A stretch of 52,042 bases of DNA from a virus, in IMG/VR virus record IMGVR_UViG_3300044591_001148, positions 1 to 52,042 of that record; one strand, 5' to 3'. The notes beneath the pieces were generated by a model. It was not told the DNA's origin. It did not search any database and saw only the letters and a program-made list of their open reading frames with translations. The translations under genes and the position numbers were made by a program. Positions 8,050 to 15,005 of the stretch are shown here, one piece after another. Within the stretch, counting starts at the first letter, position 1, and every line of letters begins with the position of its first letter.

Positions 8050-10139
8050 TGATGGATGGCATTGAAGACAAAATCAAACAGGCCAAAAAAGCTGGTTATA
8101 GGGACGAGGATATCGTCCAGTTTTTGGCGCAGCTTCCAGACGTTGGGCCTCAAGTCTTGGCTGCATTGGAGCAGCAATACAAGCCAGCCGAAATTCTAAA
8201 GTTCCTGGGGCAGTCTCCTGCTTACCGAGCAGGCACAGAGAAATCTACGTTGCAGCGCGGTGCCTTAACTGCACTGCAAGGGCCAACTTTTGGGTTTGCT
8301 GACGAGCTGTATGGCGCAGTCAGCGCACCATTCACAGCGGTACAGCAAGGCATCCCGATGGGTCAGGCGTATGAGCAAGGACGGGATGTTGTTCGAGGTC
8401 AAACAGAATCGTTTGAACAAGAATCGCCATTCACTGCTGCTGGCCTGCAACTCGCAACCAGTTTGCCTATGGGAGTGATCAGCGCACCAGCCGCCATTGG
8501 CAGGGCAGTTATGCCAGCCATCACCCGTGCATTACCAACCGTAGCACCAGCTATCCAGGCCGCAGGCAGATACATGACAGCAGCTCCTGGTGCTGGTACG
8601 GCAATGGGTTTAGGTCAGCGCACAGCTCAAGCTGCTGGCTCTGGTGCTGGCTACGGGTTTGTTAGCGGTTTAGGGGCATCCAATGAGAGTGATGCAATAG
8701 ACATACTCAACGATGCAGCCAGAAGTTCACTGATTGGTGGCACTCTTGGCGGTGTATCACAGCCCACCATGAGCGTTTTAGGTGCTGCTGGCAGACAAGC
8801 CACAGCAAGAATGTCCCCCACAGCCGCTGGAACCTACGCCCAGCAAAAAGTTGCCGAGGCTTTAATTCGTGATAAACCAGAGAATTTAGCCCCAAGCGCA
8901 CTGAACATGGCGCAGGCCAGGCTCTTGAAACTTGGCCCAGAGGCGCGTATTGCTGACGTTGGTGGCAAGTCCACACGCAACCTGCTGGATGTGCAGGCCA
9001 CATTGCCTGGCACCACGGCAGAGGCTGTGGAACGTGCCATTCGGGAGCGCCAGGTAGGACGCGCTGGAAGACTGATGGCTGGTGCTGATGAGGCACTTGG
9101 CACTCAAAACGCACAGTTTACGCAGAGCATTGACAACTTTAGTAACCAGAGATTTGCCGCATCACGCCCGTACTATGCTGCAATTGATCAATCTACAGCA
9201 ACGGTGAATAATTCCATCTTTGATGCCTTGAGCAAATCAAAGGGTGTGCAAGGTTCTGCTGAACTGCTGTTCAGAACAAAGACGGGTCAGGTGATTGACT
9301 TGTCAAATCTCAAGCCTGGTGACTCGGTGCCAATGAATGTCCTGGATTCGTTAAAGCAATCTCTTTATGACACATCTACGGAACTGCGTAGAGCTGGCAG
9401 CAATGCCCAAGCTGAAGCGTATGACAAGGTGCGGTTACAACTTGTCAAGCAATTGGAAGACCAAGCGCCAAAGATTGGTGGTCAATCTGCCTACACAATG
9501 GCAATGAAAACATGGGCTGGTCCATCACAGATGATGGATGCTGCTGAGATTGGTCGCAAGGTAATGAAGGGCGATATTCTTGACATACAGCAGGCCACCA
9601 AGAATTTATCTGCCTCTGAGATTGACGCATTCCGAATTGGTGTGTTGCAGGGACTGAGAGAGAAAACTGGCACTGAGGCTGGACAGACATCACTGCTGAA
9701 GTTTTACAAAGAGCCAAGCACACAGGCTAGATTAAGGGCTGCATTTGGAGGAGACTTCAAAGCATTCTCTTCCTCTGTTTTGGCTGAAGAAGCTCTCAAA
9801 CGATTTGAGTCTGCTGGTCGCGGTTCTAAAACGGCTGCAATGCTTGCTGGCGGTGCAGACTTGGATGTTGCACCACTGGCACAGGCAGCAGGCTCAGTGG
9901 CATCTGGAAGTCCAACTGCAATATTGACTGCAGCAAGTAACCTGGCTCGACAGACGCAAACGCCAGAGGCTGTTCGCAATGAAATCGGAAAGATTTTGCT
10001 TTCACGTGACCCCAGGCAACTACAGCAGCTTTCTGAAATCATCAGACAACTGAACGCATCACGGGCAAGGGCGGCGGGTGCTGCAGGCTTTGGTGCGGGT
10101 CAGATAGGTGGCATGGCCCCCAGTTATTTTGCACCATAA
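8049..10139 (+). CDS. Large ejection protein (P22 gp16-like in character)
   Basis: 696 residues. A short charged helical N-terminus is followed by a long Gly/Ala/Pro-rich, weakly hydrophobic region (about 75-265) of the sort found in proteins that insert into the membrane to pass phage DNA. A soluble helical part comes next (about 265-640), then a Gly/Ala tail ending in 'FGAGQIGGMAPSYFAP'. Size, composition and place as the last long gene of the block fit the P22 gp16 class of ejection proteins. Two adjacent ATG codons (8049, 8052) could serve as start. No enzymatic motif is recognised. Confidence 0.6.
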   Translation: MMDGIEDKIKQAKKAGYRDEDIVQFLAQLPDVGPQVLAALEQQYKPAEILKFLGQSPAYRAGTEKSTLQRGALTALQGPTFGFADELYGAVSAPFTAVQQGIPMGQAYEQGRDVVRGQTESFEQESPFTAAGLQLATSLPMGVISAPAAIGRAVMPAITRALPTVAPAIQAAGRYMTAAPGAGTAMGLGQRTAQAAGSGAGYGFVSGLGASNESDAIDILNDAARSSLIGGTLGGVSQPTMSVLGAAGRQATARMSPTAAGTYAQQKVAEALIRDKPENLAPSALNMAQARLLKLGPEARIADVGGKSTRNLLDVQATLPGTTAEAVERAIRERQVGRAGRLMAGADEALGTQNAQFTQSIDNFSNQRFAASRPYYAAIDQSTATVNNSIFDALSKSKGVQGSAELLFRTKTGQVIDLSNLKPGDSVPMNVLDSLKQSLYDTSTELRRAGSNAQAEAYDKVRLQLVKQLEDQAPKIGGQSAYTMAMKTWAGPSQMMDAAEIGRKVMKGDILDIQQATKNLSASEIDAFRIGVLQGLREKTGTEAGQTSLLKFYKEPSTQARLRAAFGGDFKAFSSSVLAEEALKRFESAGRGSKTAAMLAGGADLDVAPLAQAAGSVASGSPTAILTAASNLARQTQTPEAVRNEIGKILLSRDPRQLQQLSEIIRQLNASRARAAGAAGFGAGQIGGMAPSYFAP

Positions 10140-10169
10140 TATTATCAACATCTTCACAGGAGCATCACA

Positions 10170-10484
10170 ATGAGCAAGCTATTTCGGGACGACAACGGGC
10201 AACTGACTACCTTCGGGTCGCTTGGCACCACCCAAGTGATGACAGTCACAGCCACCAGCGTACAGTCAACGGCAGTGGGGGCTGGAGTCACCATGCTGCG
10301 CTTGGCAAACACCGGTGGGGCGCATTGCCACTTTGCCATTGGCGCTAACCCAACCGCCAGCCTGACCACCTCACCTCATCTGCCGACCAACGCTGTTGAG
10401 TACGTTGCCTGCGCTGGTGGCGACAAGGTGGCTGTTATCCGTAACGCCACTGCCACCGATATCTCAATCACGCAGATTTCGTAA
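10170..10484 (+). CDS. Small beta-rich structural protein
   Basis: 104 residues, almost entirely Thr/Ala/Val beta-forming sequence with 'TSVQSTAVGAGVTMLRLANTGG' -like strands and no charged catalytic cluster. AGGAG lies 9 bases upstream of ATG 10170. Such proteins in podovirus structural regions are usually small decoration or fibre-associated jelly-roll proteins. This is the last plus-strand gene of module A; its 3' end overlaps the convergent minus-strand gene by 21 bases. Confidence 0.6.
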   Translation: MSKLFRDDNGQLTTFGSLGTTQVMTVTATSVQSTAVGAGVTMLRLANTGGAHCHFAIGANPTASLTTSPHLPTNAVEYVACAGGDKVAVIRNATATDISITQIS

Positions 10485-10628
10485 GCGGTATGCTGCTATG
10501 GCGTCCTTGAGGTCGCCCCTGAGTTGCTCAAGCTGGTCCTGCTGCTGCTGCAACTTTAGGTAGACCTCAAGCGCAAATTTATCGAGCGTCTGGCGATCCC
10601 AGGCTGCGAAATTCGGTAGATCGTTCAA
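10464..10628 (-). CDS. Small conserved phage protein (TTG start)
   Basis: 54 residues starting at a TTG, with AAGGAA about 6 bases upstream. The N-terminus 'NDLPNFAAWDRQTLDKFAL' is a pattern I recognise from short accessory proteins of Burkholderiales phages. The remainder is one Gln/Leu/Asp-rich coiled-coil helix. It overlaps the next upstream gene by 50 bases in another frame and the convergent plus-strand gene by 21 bases. Function unknown. Confidence is limited by the non-ATG start, but the residue pattern is clearly protein-like. Confidence 0.6.
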   Translation of the reverse strand: MNDLPNFAAWDRQTLDKFALEVYLKLQQQQDQLEQLRGDLKDAIAAYRLRNLRD

Positions 10629-10758
10629 CTTGGTTCCTTATCCATTGTGGGCCTAAACGCATCAGTGCAATACGCTGGCTCTGGGTTAGCTTGATTGAGT
10701 AGACCACAGACAGTGGCTCACCTACACGCTTGGCTTTGTCGATGCGTTTGTCTCTCAT
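10579..10758 (-). CDS. Small conserved accessory protein
   Basis: 59 residues from the ATG at 10758, which overlaps the upstream stop as ATGA. The protein is basic, with a central helix 'KLTQSQRIALMRLG' and 'PQWIRNQVERS', resembling short DNA-binding or regulator-associated proteins in phage accessory operons. No helix-turn-helix can be confirmed. At the same place in the second operon (50474-50704) there is an HTH protein instead. Confidence 0.6.
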   Translation of the reverse strand: MRDKRIDKAKRVGEPLSVVYSIKLTQSQRIALMRLGPQWIRNQVERSTEFRSLGSPDAR

Positions 10759-11000
10759 AGCCGCTTCCTCGGCAGCGGCGCCCAATACTGCCAGAACTGC
10801 GTCTCGCCCACCTTGTAGATGTAGTGCCCCATCGTGGCAACACCAGACCGTCCTAGTAACAGCACCTTGACACCTTGCGGTGTCTGATCGTCAATAGGCA
10901 TCCAGAAGTAGTCTTGTGCTACTGCTGCCGTGAAGGTGCTGTCCAGCCTGAACTTCTGCTCATGCCTGAAACGCTCAAACTCTTCGTCCTCAGTATCCAT
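10755..11000 (-). CDS. DUF551-like accessory protein
   Basis: 81 residues. The pattern 'VKVLLLGRSGVATMGHY' followed by 'FWQYWAPLP' resembles the DUF551 family of small beta-rich phage proteins, whose function is unknown. It is a clear paralogue of the protein at 50701-50949: both have 'DEEFE', 'KF.LDST', 'PIDPxTPxGVKVLLLGRxGVA' and 'WAPLPRKR'. It overlaps the gene upstream by 11 bases and the one downstream by ATGA. Confidence 0.75.
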   Translation of the reverse strand: MDTEDEEFERFRHEQKFRLDSTFTAAVAQDYFWMPIDDQTPQGVKVLLLGRSGVATMGHYIYKVGETQFWQYWAPLPRKRL

Positions 11001-11784
11001 TGCGCTCCTTTAGCTTGGCTTCAATAAGTTTTGTGAGACACACCACTTTCCACAACAAGTCGCCGAAATCAACTTCCATGTCAGCTACTGCGTCACTCAT
11101 TTCCTCATCCGTCAGCCCCTGCCACGGGCGCTGTGCTGCGGGTGGGGTGGTGTAGAGCGCATACGCAACGCAAGTACCCCCGATGCGTTTTGCCTCTGCT
11201 TTTGCGTCAATCTCCGCAAACTCATCACGCCACATTTTTGAACAGCCTTGCACCGCCCACGCCACCGGCTCATGCTCTGGCTGTGCTACTGGCTGTGCCT
11301 TCGTATTCCCACAGTCTTTGTAATGACACGCATCTCCGTCTTGGCAGGGGCATCGCGGGTCTTTTCCTATGCACGGCTCGGCTTGCTGCTTGGGTGGGGC
11401 AACTTTTTTGATTGCCTGATGCACAACATGGAACATGGTTTCGTAATGACCGTGCTTTCCCTCCTGCATTTTTTCGTCATACAAGCTTTGTACAAAGCAG
11501 TTAATTTCTGTTTTGTCATACGCCACCGGCTCCTGCTCTGGTTGCGCTGCTGCAAGTGGGGTAGCAAAGTGATCAGCCAACTCACGCGCTTTGTGCTTGT
11601 TGATACCCTCGCGGACTAGGCTGACTACAACCATGTCACGCCACTGGGTTGGCTCCTGCTCTGGCTGTGCCAGTTCGGTTTGCAGGGCGGTGATGGCTTC
11701 TACGATGTGCGTGTACTTGGTCACATAACGCTCATCTTCCAGCGCCTCCAGCGCCTGTTGCGCGGCTTGTCTTAGGTCAGTCAT
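10990..11784 (-). CDS. Ea22-like accessory protein with 'QPEQEPVA' repeats
   Basis: 264 residues. The N-terminal 'LRQAAQQALEALE' helix, recurring 'AQPEQEPVA' linkers and the 'YALYTTPPAAQRPW' block are hallmarks of the modular Ea22-like accessory proteins found in many phages of Proteobacteria. Between linkers lies a cysteine cluster (six Cys around 'CPCQDGDACHYKDC') that may bind a metal. The C-terminus 'LTDEEMSDAVADMEVDFGD...KERN' is matched by the separate small gene at 51933-52037. It is a mosaic protein with unknown biochemical role. Confidence 0.7.
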   Translation of the reverse strand: MTDLRQAAQQALEALEDERYVTKYTHIVEAITALQTELAQPEQEPTQWRDMVVVSLVREGINKHKARELADHFATPLAAAQPEQEPVAYDKTEINCFVQSLYDEKMQEGKHGHYETMFHVVHQAIKKVAPPKQQAEPCIGKDPRCPCQDGDACHYKDCGNTKAQPVAQPEHEPVAWAVQGCSKMWRDEFAEIDAKAEAKRIGGTCVAYALYTTPPAAQRPWQGLTDEEMSDAVADMEVDFGDLLWKVVCLTKLIEAKLKERNGY

Positions 11785-12074
11785 GTCCCATCCTTGATGT
11801 TGTGGGCGGCTTCGATGGCATCAACTACTTTTCTGCCTTGTTTTGATACGGGGCCAGCACCACCGTTCTGTCCAAAGTAGTAGCGCAAGGTTTCGTCGGC
11901 CAAAATGTCTTTATCCGTTAGCGGTTTGCGCTGGGCTGCTTTCTTGCCGTTTTCAAAACCGTTGTCGTATGCACTCTTCAGAGCCGCTTCGTACTCTGCG
12001 ATGTAGCCTTGTGCGTCATCATCATCATTCATCTTGTTCTGCGCTGCTTGGCGCTTTGAATCAAATCCTGTCAT
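11781..12074 (-). CDS. Accessory protein sharing a C-terminal module with 51031-51936
   Basis: 97 residues with a hydrophilic N-terminal helix. The C-terminal module reads 'LTDKDILADETLRYYFGQN', followed by 'GPVSKQGRKVVDAIEAA'. The Ea22-like protein at 51031-51936 ends in the same pattern ('LTGAEIDANEILRYHFSLN', 'GPVTRAGMAVVDTV'), so this is a mobile C-terminal module of the accessory operon. ATGA overlaps join it to both neighbours. Function unknown. Confidence 0.65.
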   Translation of the reverse strand: MTGFDSKRQAAQNKMNDDDDAQGYIAEYEAALKSAYDNGFENGKKAAQRKPLTDKDILADETLRYYFGQNGGAGPVSKQGRKVVDAIEAAHNIKDGT

Positions 12075-12367
12075 TTTGTTGCTCCTATCACGGCCAATGC
12101 AATGGCGCGTTGTGGTGTGTCTGCGTTAAAAAACCCGAGTTTGTATTTGCCCCTTGATATTGCCTCCCATGCCCTGCCCCTTAGTCTCAAAGGGAAGCAG
12201 TCGTACCTCTCCGCAATCGGGCCGATCACGTTCCAGTCGCGGTGGGAGAACACGCGCCAACTACCGTTGTACACAACAACTGCCCACATATCGTCGTGGA
12301 ACTTAACATCAAACAGCTTGTACCCAATAGCCAGCGCCAGCGCCTTGTCGATTTCAATGTCAGTCAT
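12071..12367 (-). CDS. DUF2591/NinX-like accessory protein
   Basis: 98 residues from the ATG at 12367, with AGGGGG 6 bases upstream; a GTG one codon earlier is possible. The order 'L..A.....LFDVKF', 'VFSHRDWNVIGPIAERY' and a final 'PQRAIALAVIGA' resembles DUF2591 (NinX-type) proteins of phage accessory operons. No known activity. It directly follows the HNH gene and overlaps its stop. Confidence 0.55.
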   Translation of the reverse strand: MTDIEIDKALALAIGYKLFDVKFHDDMWAVVVYNGSWRVFSHRDWNVIGPIAERYDCFPLRLRGRAWEAISRGKYKLGFFNADTPQRAIALAVIGATK

Positions 12368-12990
12368 CACATCCCCCTCTTTGGTGTGTTTAAAGCACGA
12401 TCAATACTCCACCCATTTCTAAGCCGCGCGTAAAGCGTTGAATAGGGTAGGCCAACTTCTAAAGCCCAATCTTGAACTAACATTGTTTTGCCTTTATGCT
12501 CAATCCAAACCGTCACACTACGATTTTTGTTTTGCTCAAATTTTGTAGCCCATCTGCAATTTTCTGGCGTGTAGTCACCGTTGTTGTCAATGCGATCAAG
12601 CGAGTGGTCTTTGGTTGGTTTGCGGCCCATATCGGATAAAAAATTAAGGTAGTTCTCCCACCTTCCGCAAACTTTTATACCCCGTCCACCATACTTCTCG
12701 TAGTATTTTGTGTTTTGATCTTTGCAACGGTTACGCATACTTCTCCATGCGTAATACTCAAGCGACTTGTGGTCGCCGTGTATCGTGTGTGTTTCTGTTT
12801 TTAGACACCCGCACGATTGTGTTTTTCCAAGTCGCAACGGAGTTGTGGCTACAACGGTTTTGTTTCCACACTCGCAGATGCAATTCCAAATTCGCTTCTG
12901 ATGCTTGTCAACACCAGCGCCAGATGAGACTGTTAGTTTGGAAAACTTCAGCCCAATCATTTCACCAAGGTCATTTCTTTGTTTACGCAT
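12367..12990 (-). CDS. Free-standing HNH endonuclease
   Basis: 207 residues. The N-terminal zinc ribbon has paired cysteines (about C37, C39 and a later 'SCGCL'). The nuclease core is 'DHSLDRIDNNGDYTPENCRW', followed by 'ATKFEQNKN', the HNH signature of many phage homing-type nucleases. The C-terminus 'VQDWALEVGLPYSTLYARL' is a DNA-binding helix-turn-helix/NUMOD-like element. I prefer the ATG at 12990 over one 28 codons upstream, which would overlap the preceding gene. A perfect TATAAT lies at 12998-13003, 8 bases before the start, suggesting its own promoter. The gene sits within an otherwise tightly overlapping operon, consistent with a mobile insertion. Confidence 0.8.
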   Translation of the reverse strand: MRKQRNDLGEMIGLKFSKLTVSSGAGVDKHQKRIWNCICECGNKTVVATTPLRLGKTQSCGCLKTETHTIHGDHKSLEYYAWRSMRNRCKDQNTKYYEKYGGRGIKVCGRWENYLNFLSDMGRKPTKDHSLDRIDNNGDYTPENCRWATKFEQNKNRSVTVWIEHKGKTMLVQDWALEVGLPYSTLYARLRNGWSIDRALNTPKRGM

Positions 12991-12998
12991 GGTTTCTA

Positions 12999-13328
12999 TT
13001 ATAAACCAGAATCGGCCAAGAACTCGGCCAAGATCAAACAGAACACACGGCGCTGTTCTTCGGTGCTTTTCCAATATCCATCTTCCCTTTCAATCTCAAC
13101 CCGACAGTAAGGAACGTCAGCATCTTCACAGTCACCAGTTAGCGCAACCTCCCGTAGCATCGTGCTGATCGGGCCGTACTGCAAGTGTTCGTCAGCCGGG
13201 TGGATGCGGTAATAGCGCATATCTTCAACCAAAACAAGTTGTCCGGTTGCTTGCCAAGAGTCTCCTGAGTCCACCCATTTTGTTTGTATCCTCGCTCCAC
13301 GGGCGGCAGCGTGTAGTAGTCTGCTCAT
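12999..13328 (-). CDS. Accessory protein, unknown function
   Basis: 109 residues from the ATG at 13328, which has AAGGAG 7 bases upstream; the longer start at 13382 lies inside the preceding gene. The N-terminus 'AARGARIQTKWVDSGDSW' is followed by 'YRIHPADEHLQYGPIST' and an acidic C-terminal half. No recognised domain. It lies between the HNH gene (9-base gap) and an ATGA-coupled gene, so it belonged to the operon before the HNH gene arrived. Confidence 0.6.
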   Translation of the reverse strand: MSRLLHAAARGARIQTKWVDSGDSWQATGQLVLVEDMRYYRIHPADEHLQYGPISTMLREVALTGDCEDADVPYCRVEIEREDGYWKSTEEQRRVFCLILAEFLADSGL

Positions 13329-13579
13329 GTGTTTCTCCTTGCTCTGATGGCGGTGGCTCGGTTTTCGCAGGCTTGATCCCATGCGCTACTATCCCAATCG
13401 GTTGCATTGTTTATCCCGTCTTCGCACACCTTCGCGCATTTCTCCCTCTCGGCAGCGGCAACAAGGTTGGCAAAGCGTTGAAGGATTTCCCATTCGTAAT
13501 CCAGCAGTGTGTCAAGAGGTCCGCACACTCTCCCGAGGTCATACTCCCGCGCCATGCGGATAAAGTCGTCTTTAGTCAT
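13325..13579 (-). CDS. Small accessory protein with 'REKCAKVCE' motif
   Basis: 84 residues. 'EREKCAKVCEDGI' followed near the C-terminus by 'CENRATAIRARR' is a widespread signature of short phage accessory proteins of unknown function. The three cysteines might form disulfides or bind metal. The protein is otherwise helical. It is linked by ATGA overlaps to both neighbours. Confidence 0.7.
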   Translation of the reverse strand: MTKDDFIRMAREYDLGRVCGPLDTLLDYEWEILQRFANLVAAAEREKCAKVCEDGINNATDWDSSAWDQACENRATAIRARRNT

Positions 13580-13695
13580 GTCAGATACCCCGCCATAAAG
13601 AATATCGCCGCTATCGCCAGCAGCGCGAGGACAATAGCCAAGGCGGTGTCAATCCAGCCGTAGGCAAACAGGTTTTCTACTTCATCGTCTTTCAT
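13576..13695 (-). CDS. Tiny single-span membrane protein
   Basis: 39 residues: an acidic N-terminus (MKDDEVENLF) followed by a single hydrophobic helix (about residues 18-36). Start (13695) and stop overlap the neighbouring genes by ATGA on both sides, which strongly supports translation. It could be a small inner-membrane regulator or superinfection factor, but nothing identifies it. Confidence 0.6.
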   Translation of the reverse strand: MKDDEVENLFAYGWIDTALAIVLALLAIAAIFFMAGYLT

Positions 13696-13955
13696 GTTTT
13701 GTTCCCCCTGCTTGGCAAGCTGAACGCATCCAAACTTCCTGCCCGTGGAACCTGACGCATACTGTCCCCATCACCTGAACAGTAGACTCCACGCTCCCAG
13801 ATGCTGAGAGCTGGTGCGCAGACTTCACCAGGACGCTTGATGCGCTCCACGTATACGCCAGCAGACTGTCGTGCATCTCGGCTGAGATAAACATTTGGGA
13901 GCCTTTGCATATGCGCTGGCGCTTTGCTACGGTCAATGTCCTTGAGGTTGCTCAT
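13692..13955 (-). CDS. Conserved accessory protein, unknown function
   Basis: 87 residues. 'VYVERIKRPGEVCAPALSIW' and 'GDGDSMRQVPRAGSLDAFSL' recur in short phage proteins that I remember from Burkholderiales prophages and phages. The frame is supported by ATGA overlaps at both ends; the competing frame at 13682-13936 lacks these. Function unknown. Confidence 0.65.
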   Translation of the reverse strand: MSNLKDIDRSKAPAHMQRLPNVYLSRDARQSAGVYVERIKRPGEVCAPALSIWERGVYCSGDGDSMRQVPRAGSLDAFSLPSRGNKT

Positions 13956-14215
13956 TTGGTTGTCCTAAATCCACGTTTTGTAAAACACTGCACGCTGCCG
14001 TTGTCCAGCAGCCTCCATGTGGCATTCTCACCACCGCACATTGCCTGTGCAGCGCGTGAGAACTTCTCCATTGCCAATTGCTCACGCTGAGTAGCCCGAG
14101 CATTGGCGGCTGAATCTACTGCGGCTTGGTAGTCAGATGGTCCATCCAGCAAGTAGGCCGTGGACAGCACCGCCGCCACCGCTACCGCGAGACACCAGTT
14201 GATTGCGTGATTCAT
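13952..14215 (-). CDS. Exported or membrane-anchored small protein
   Basis: 87 residues with an N-terminal hydrophobic helix (about 8-23, 'CLAVAVAAVLSTAYLL'). A charged helix follows, then a small domain with two cysteines in 'AMCGGENATWRLLDNGSVQC'. The pair may form a disulfide outside the cytoplasm. The same layout occurs in small phage proteins of unknown role; periplasmic exposure is inference. ATGA-coupled to the genes on both sides. Confidence 0.65.
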   Translation of the reverse strand: MNHAINWCLAVAVAAVLSTAYLLDGPSDYQAAVDSAANARATQREQLAMEKFSRAAQAMCGGENATWRLLDNGSVQCFTKRGFRTTK

Positions 14216-14340
14216 ACTTCACCCTTTCCCTTGCAGAGGTAGCACCTAGTGTCCTCATGCTGACCTTCACCACTGCCATTGCAGGCAGGGCAGATGCCTG
14301 GTTCATTGTCATCTTCAGGGATATCTTGTTCAGTGTTCAT
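14212..14340 (-). CDS. DnaJ-type zinc-ribbon mini-protein
   Basis: 42 residues. An acidic N-terminus is followed by two CxxC motifs, 'CPACNGSGEG' and 'CYLCKGKGEV', the spacing and glycines being those of one DnaJ cysteine-rich unit, so it very likely binds one zinc ion. The stop overlaps the next start by ATGA. Such stand-alone zinc ribbons are frequent in phage accessory operons; partner unknown. Confidence 0.65.
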   Translation of the reverse strand: MNTEQDIPEDDNEPGICPACNGSGEGQHEDTRCYLCKGKGEV

Positions 14341-14373
14341 GTTGTGCTTTCAAGGGCCGAAGCCCCGTTGTGA

Positions 14374-14631
14374 TTACTTACGCTCAACAGTGCCGACCAG
14401 TTCGCCTTCAGTGATGGCAAACAGAATTGCTTTGGCAATGTTGAGGGTTTGACGGGCACGCTCCACATCGTTGTAGAGCATCAGTTCCTGGGCATCTGAC
14501 ATCAGGCCAGCAACAACCATGTTGCCGCCAGAGAATTTGTAAGTGATGGATTGCTTGACCTGTTGGATGTATTCCGCAATGTCGGCTACGCCGTACATGG
14601 TCAGATTGCGATTTGGTGTTGCAGTTGTCAT
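14374..14631 (-). CDS. First gene of the accessory operon, conserved, unknown
   Basis: 85 residues. 'NLTMYGVADIAEYIQQ', 'GGNMVVAGLMSDAQELM' and 'ERARQTLNIAKAIL' form a helical protein whose pattern recurs in phages of several hosts. It is the promoter-proximal gene of the minus-strand operon, facing the YdaS-like regulator across a 167-base control region full of inverted repeats. It is therefore likely under control of that regulator. No biochemical role can be read. Confidence 0.65.
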   Translation of the reverse strand: MTTATPNRNLTMYGVADIAEYIQQVKQSITYKFSGGNMVVAGLMSDAQELMLYNDVERARQTLNIAKAILFAITEGELVGTVERK

Positions 14632-14798
14632 GGTGTTTTCCTTGGGTTAAGACCCTGTGCAAAGTGCTAGGGCTTGAGTAGGATTCTAGCGTCACGCTAG
14701 TACAGGTCAAGCACTCAAGCAAAAATATTTGCTATGACAAACCCTTAAGGGTAAACACCTACACATTTAGTCTCAAGCATTACGCTAGAATTCTTCGC
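14632..14798. promoter_or_regulatory. Divergent early control region with operator-like repeats
   Basis: This 167-base region separates the leftward accessory operon from the rightward early operon. It holds a perfect inverted repeat CTAGCGT-c-ACGCTAG at 14686-14700, another ACGCTAG half-site at 14782-14788 just before the start codon of the regulator, and a perfect 12-base palindrome ACCCTTAAGGGT at 14741-14752. TCAAGCA occurs three times. The layout resembles a phage immunity/early switch in which a Cro- or CI-like protein binds CTAGCGT sites. Exact promoters are not assigned. Confidence 0.6.
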
Positions 14799-15005
14799 AT
14801 GGAAAACAAATTGACAGCAACGCAACGCCAAGAACTTGCCCAGACGGTCGGCCTCAACGAACAGTGGCTCTACCAGTGCCTCAGTGGTAGGCGGGACATG
14901 AGTCCTGCTGAAGCCATCCGAGTGGAGGCTGCATCTGGTGGTCTAGTCACCCGGCAGATGCTGTGCCAAGGGACATGGTCCAAGATTTGGCCTGAGTTGG
15001 CATGA
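14799..15005 (+). CDS. YdaS/Cro-like helix-turn-helix regulator
   Basis: 68 residues. 'QRQELAQTVGLNEQWLYQCLSGRRDMSPAEA' is a helix-turn-helix with the spacing of YdaS/Cro-type proteins, and 'IRVEAASGGLVTRQMLCQGTW' ending in 'IWPELA' is the typical YdaS C-terminus. It is the first gene of the early operon, divergent from the accessory operon, with CTAGCGT-type half-sites on both sides of the intergenic region. It probably represses one or both divergent promoters. Stop and next start overlap (ATGA). Confidence 0.8.
   Translation: MENKLTATQRQELAQTVGLNEQWLYQCLSGRRDMSPAEAIRVEAASGGLVTRQMLCQGTWSKIWPELA

Noticed and set aside
13682-13936. Alternative minus-strand frame overlapping 13692-13955
   Set aside because: It lacks the ATGA couplings that link the chosen frame with both neighbours, and its sequence (Ser/Val/Gln mix) shows no recognisable motif.
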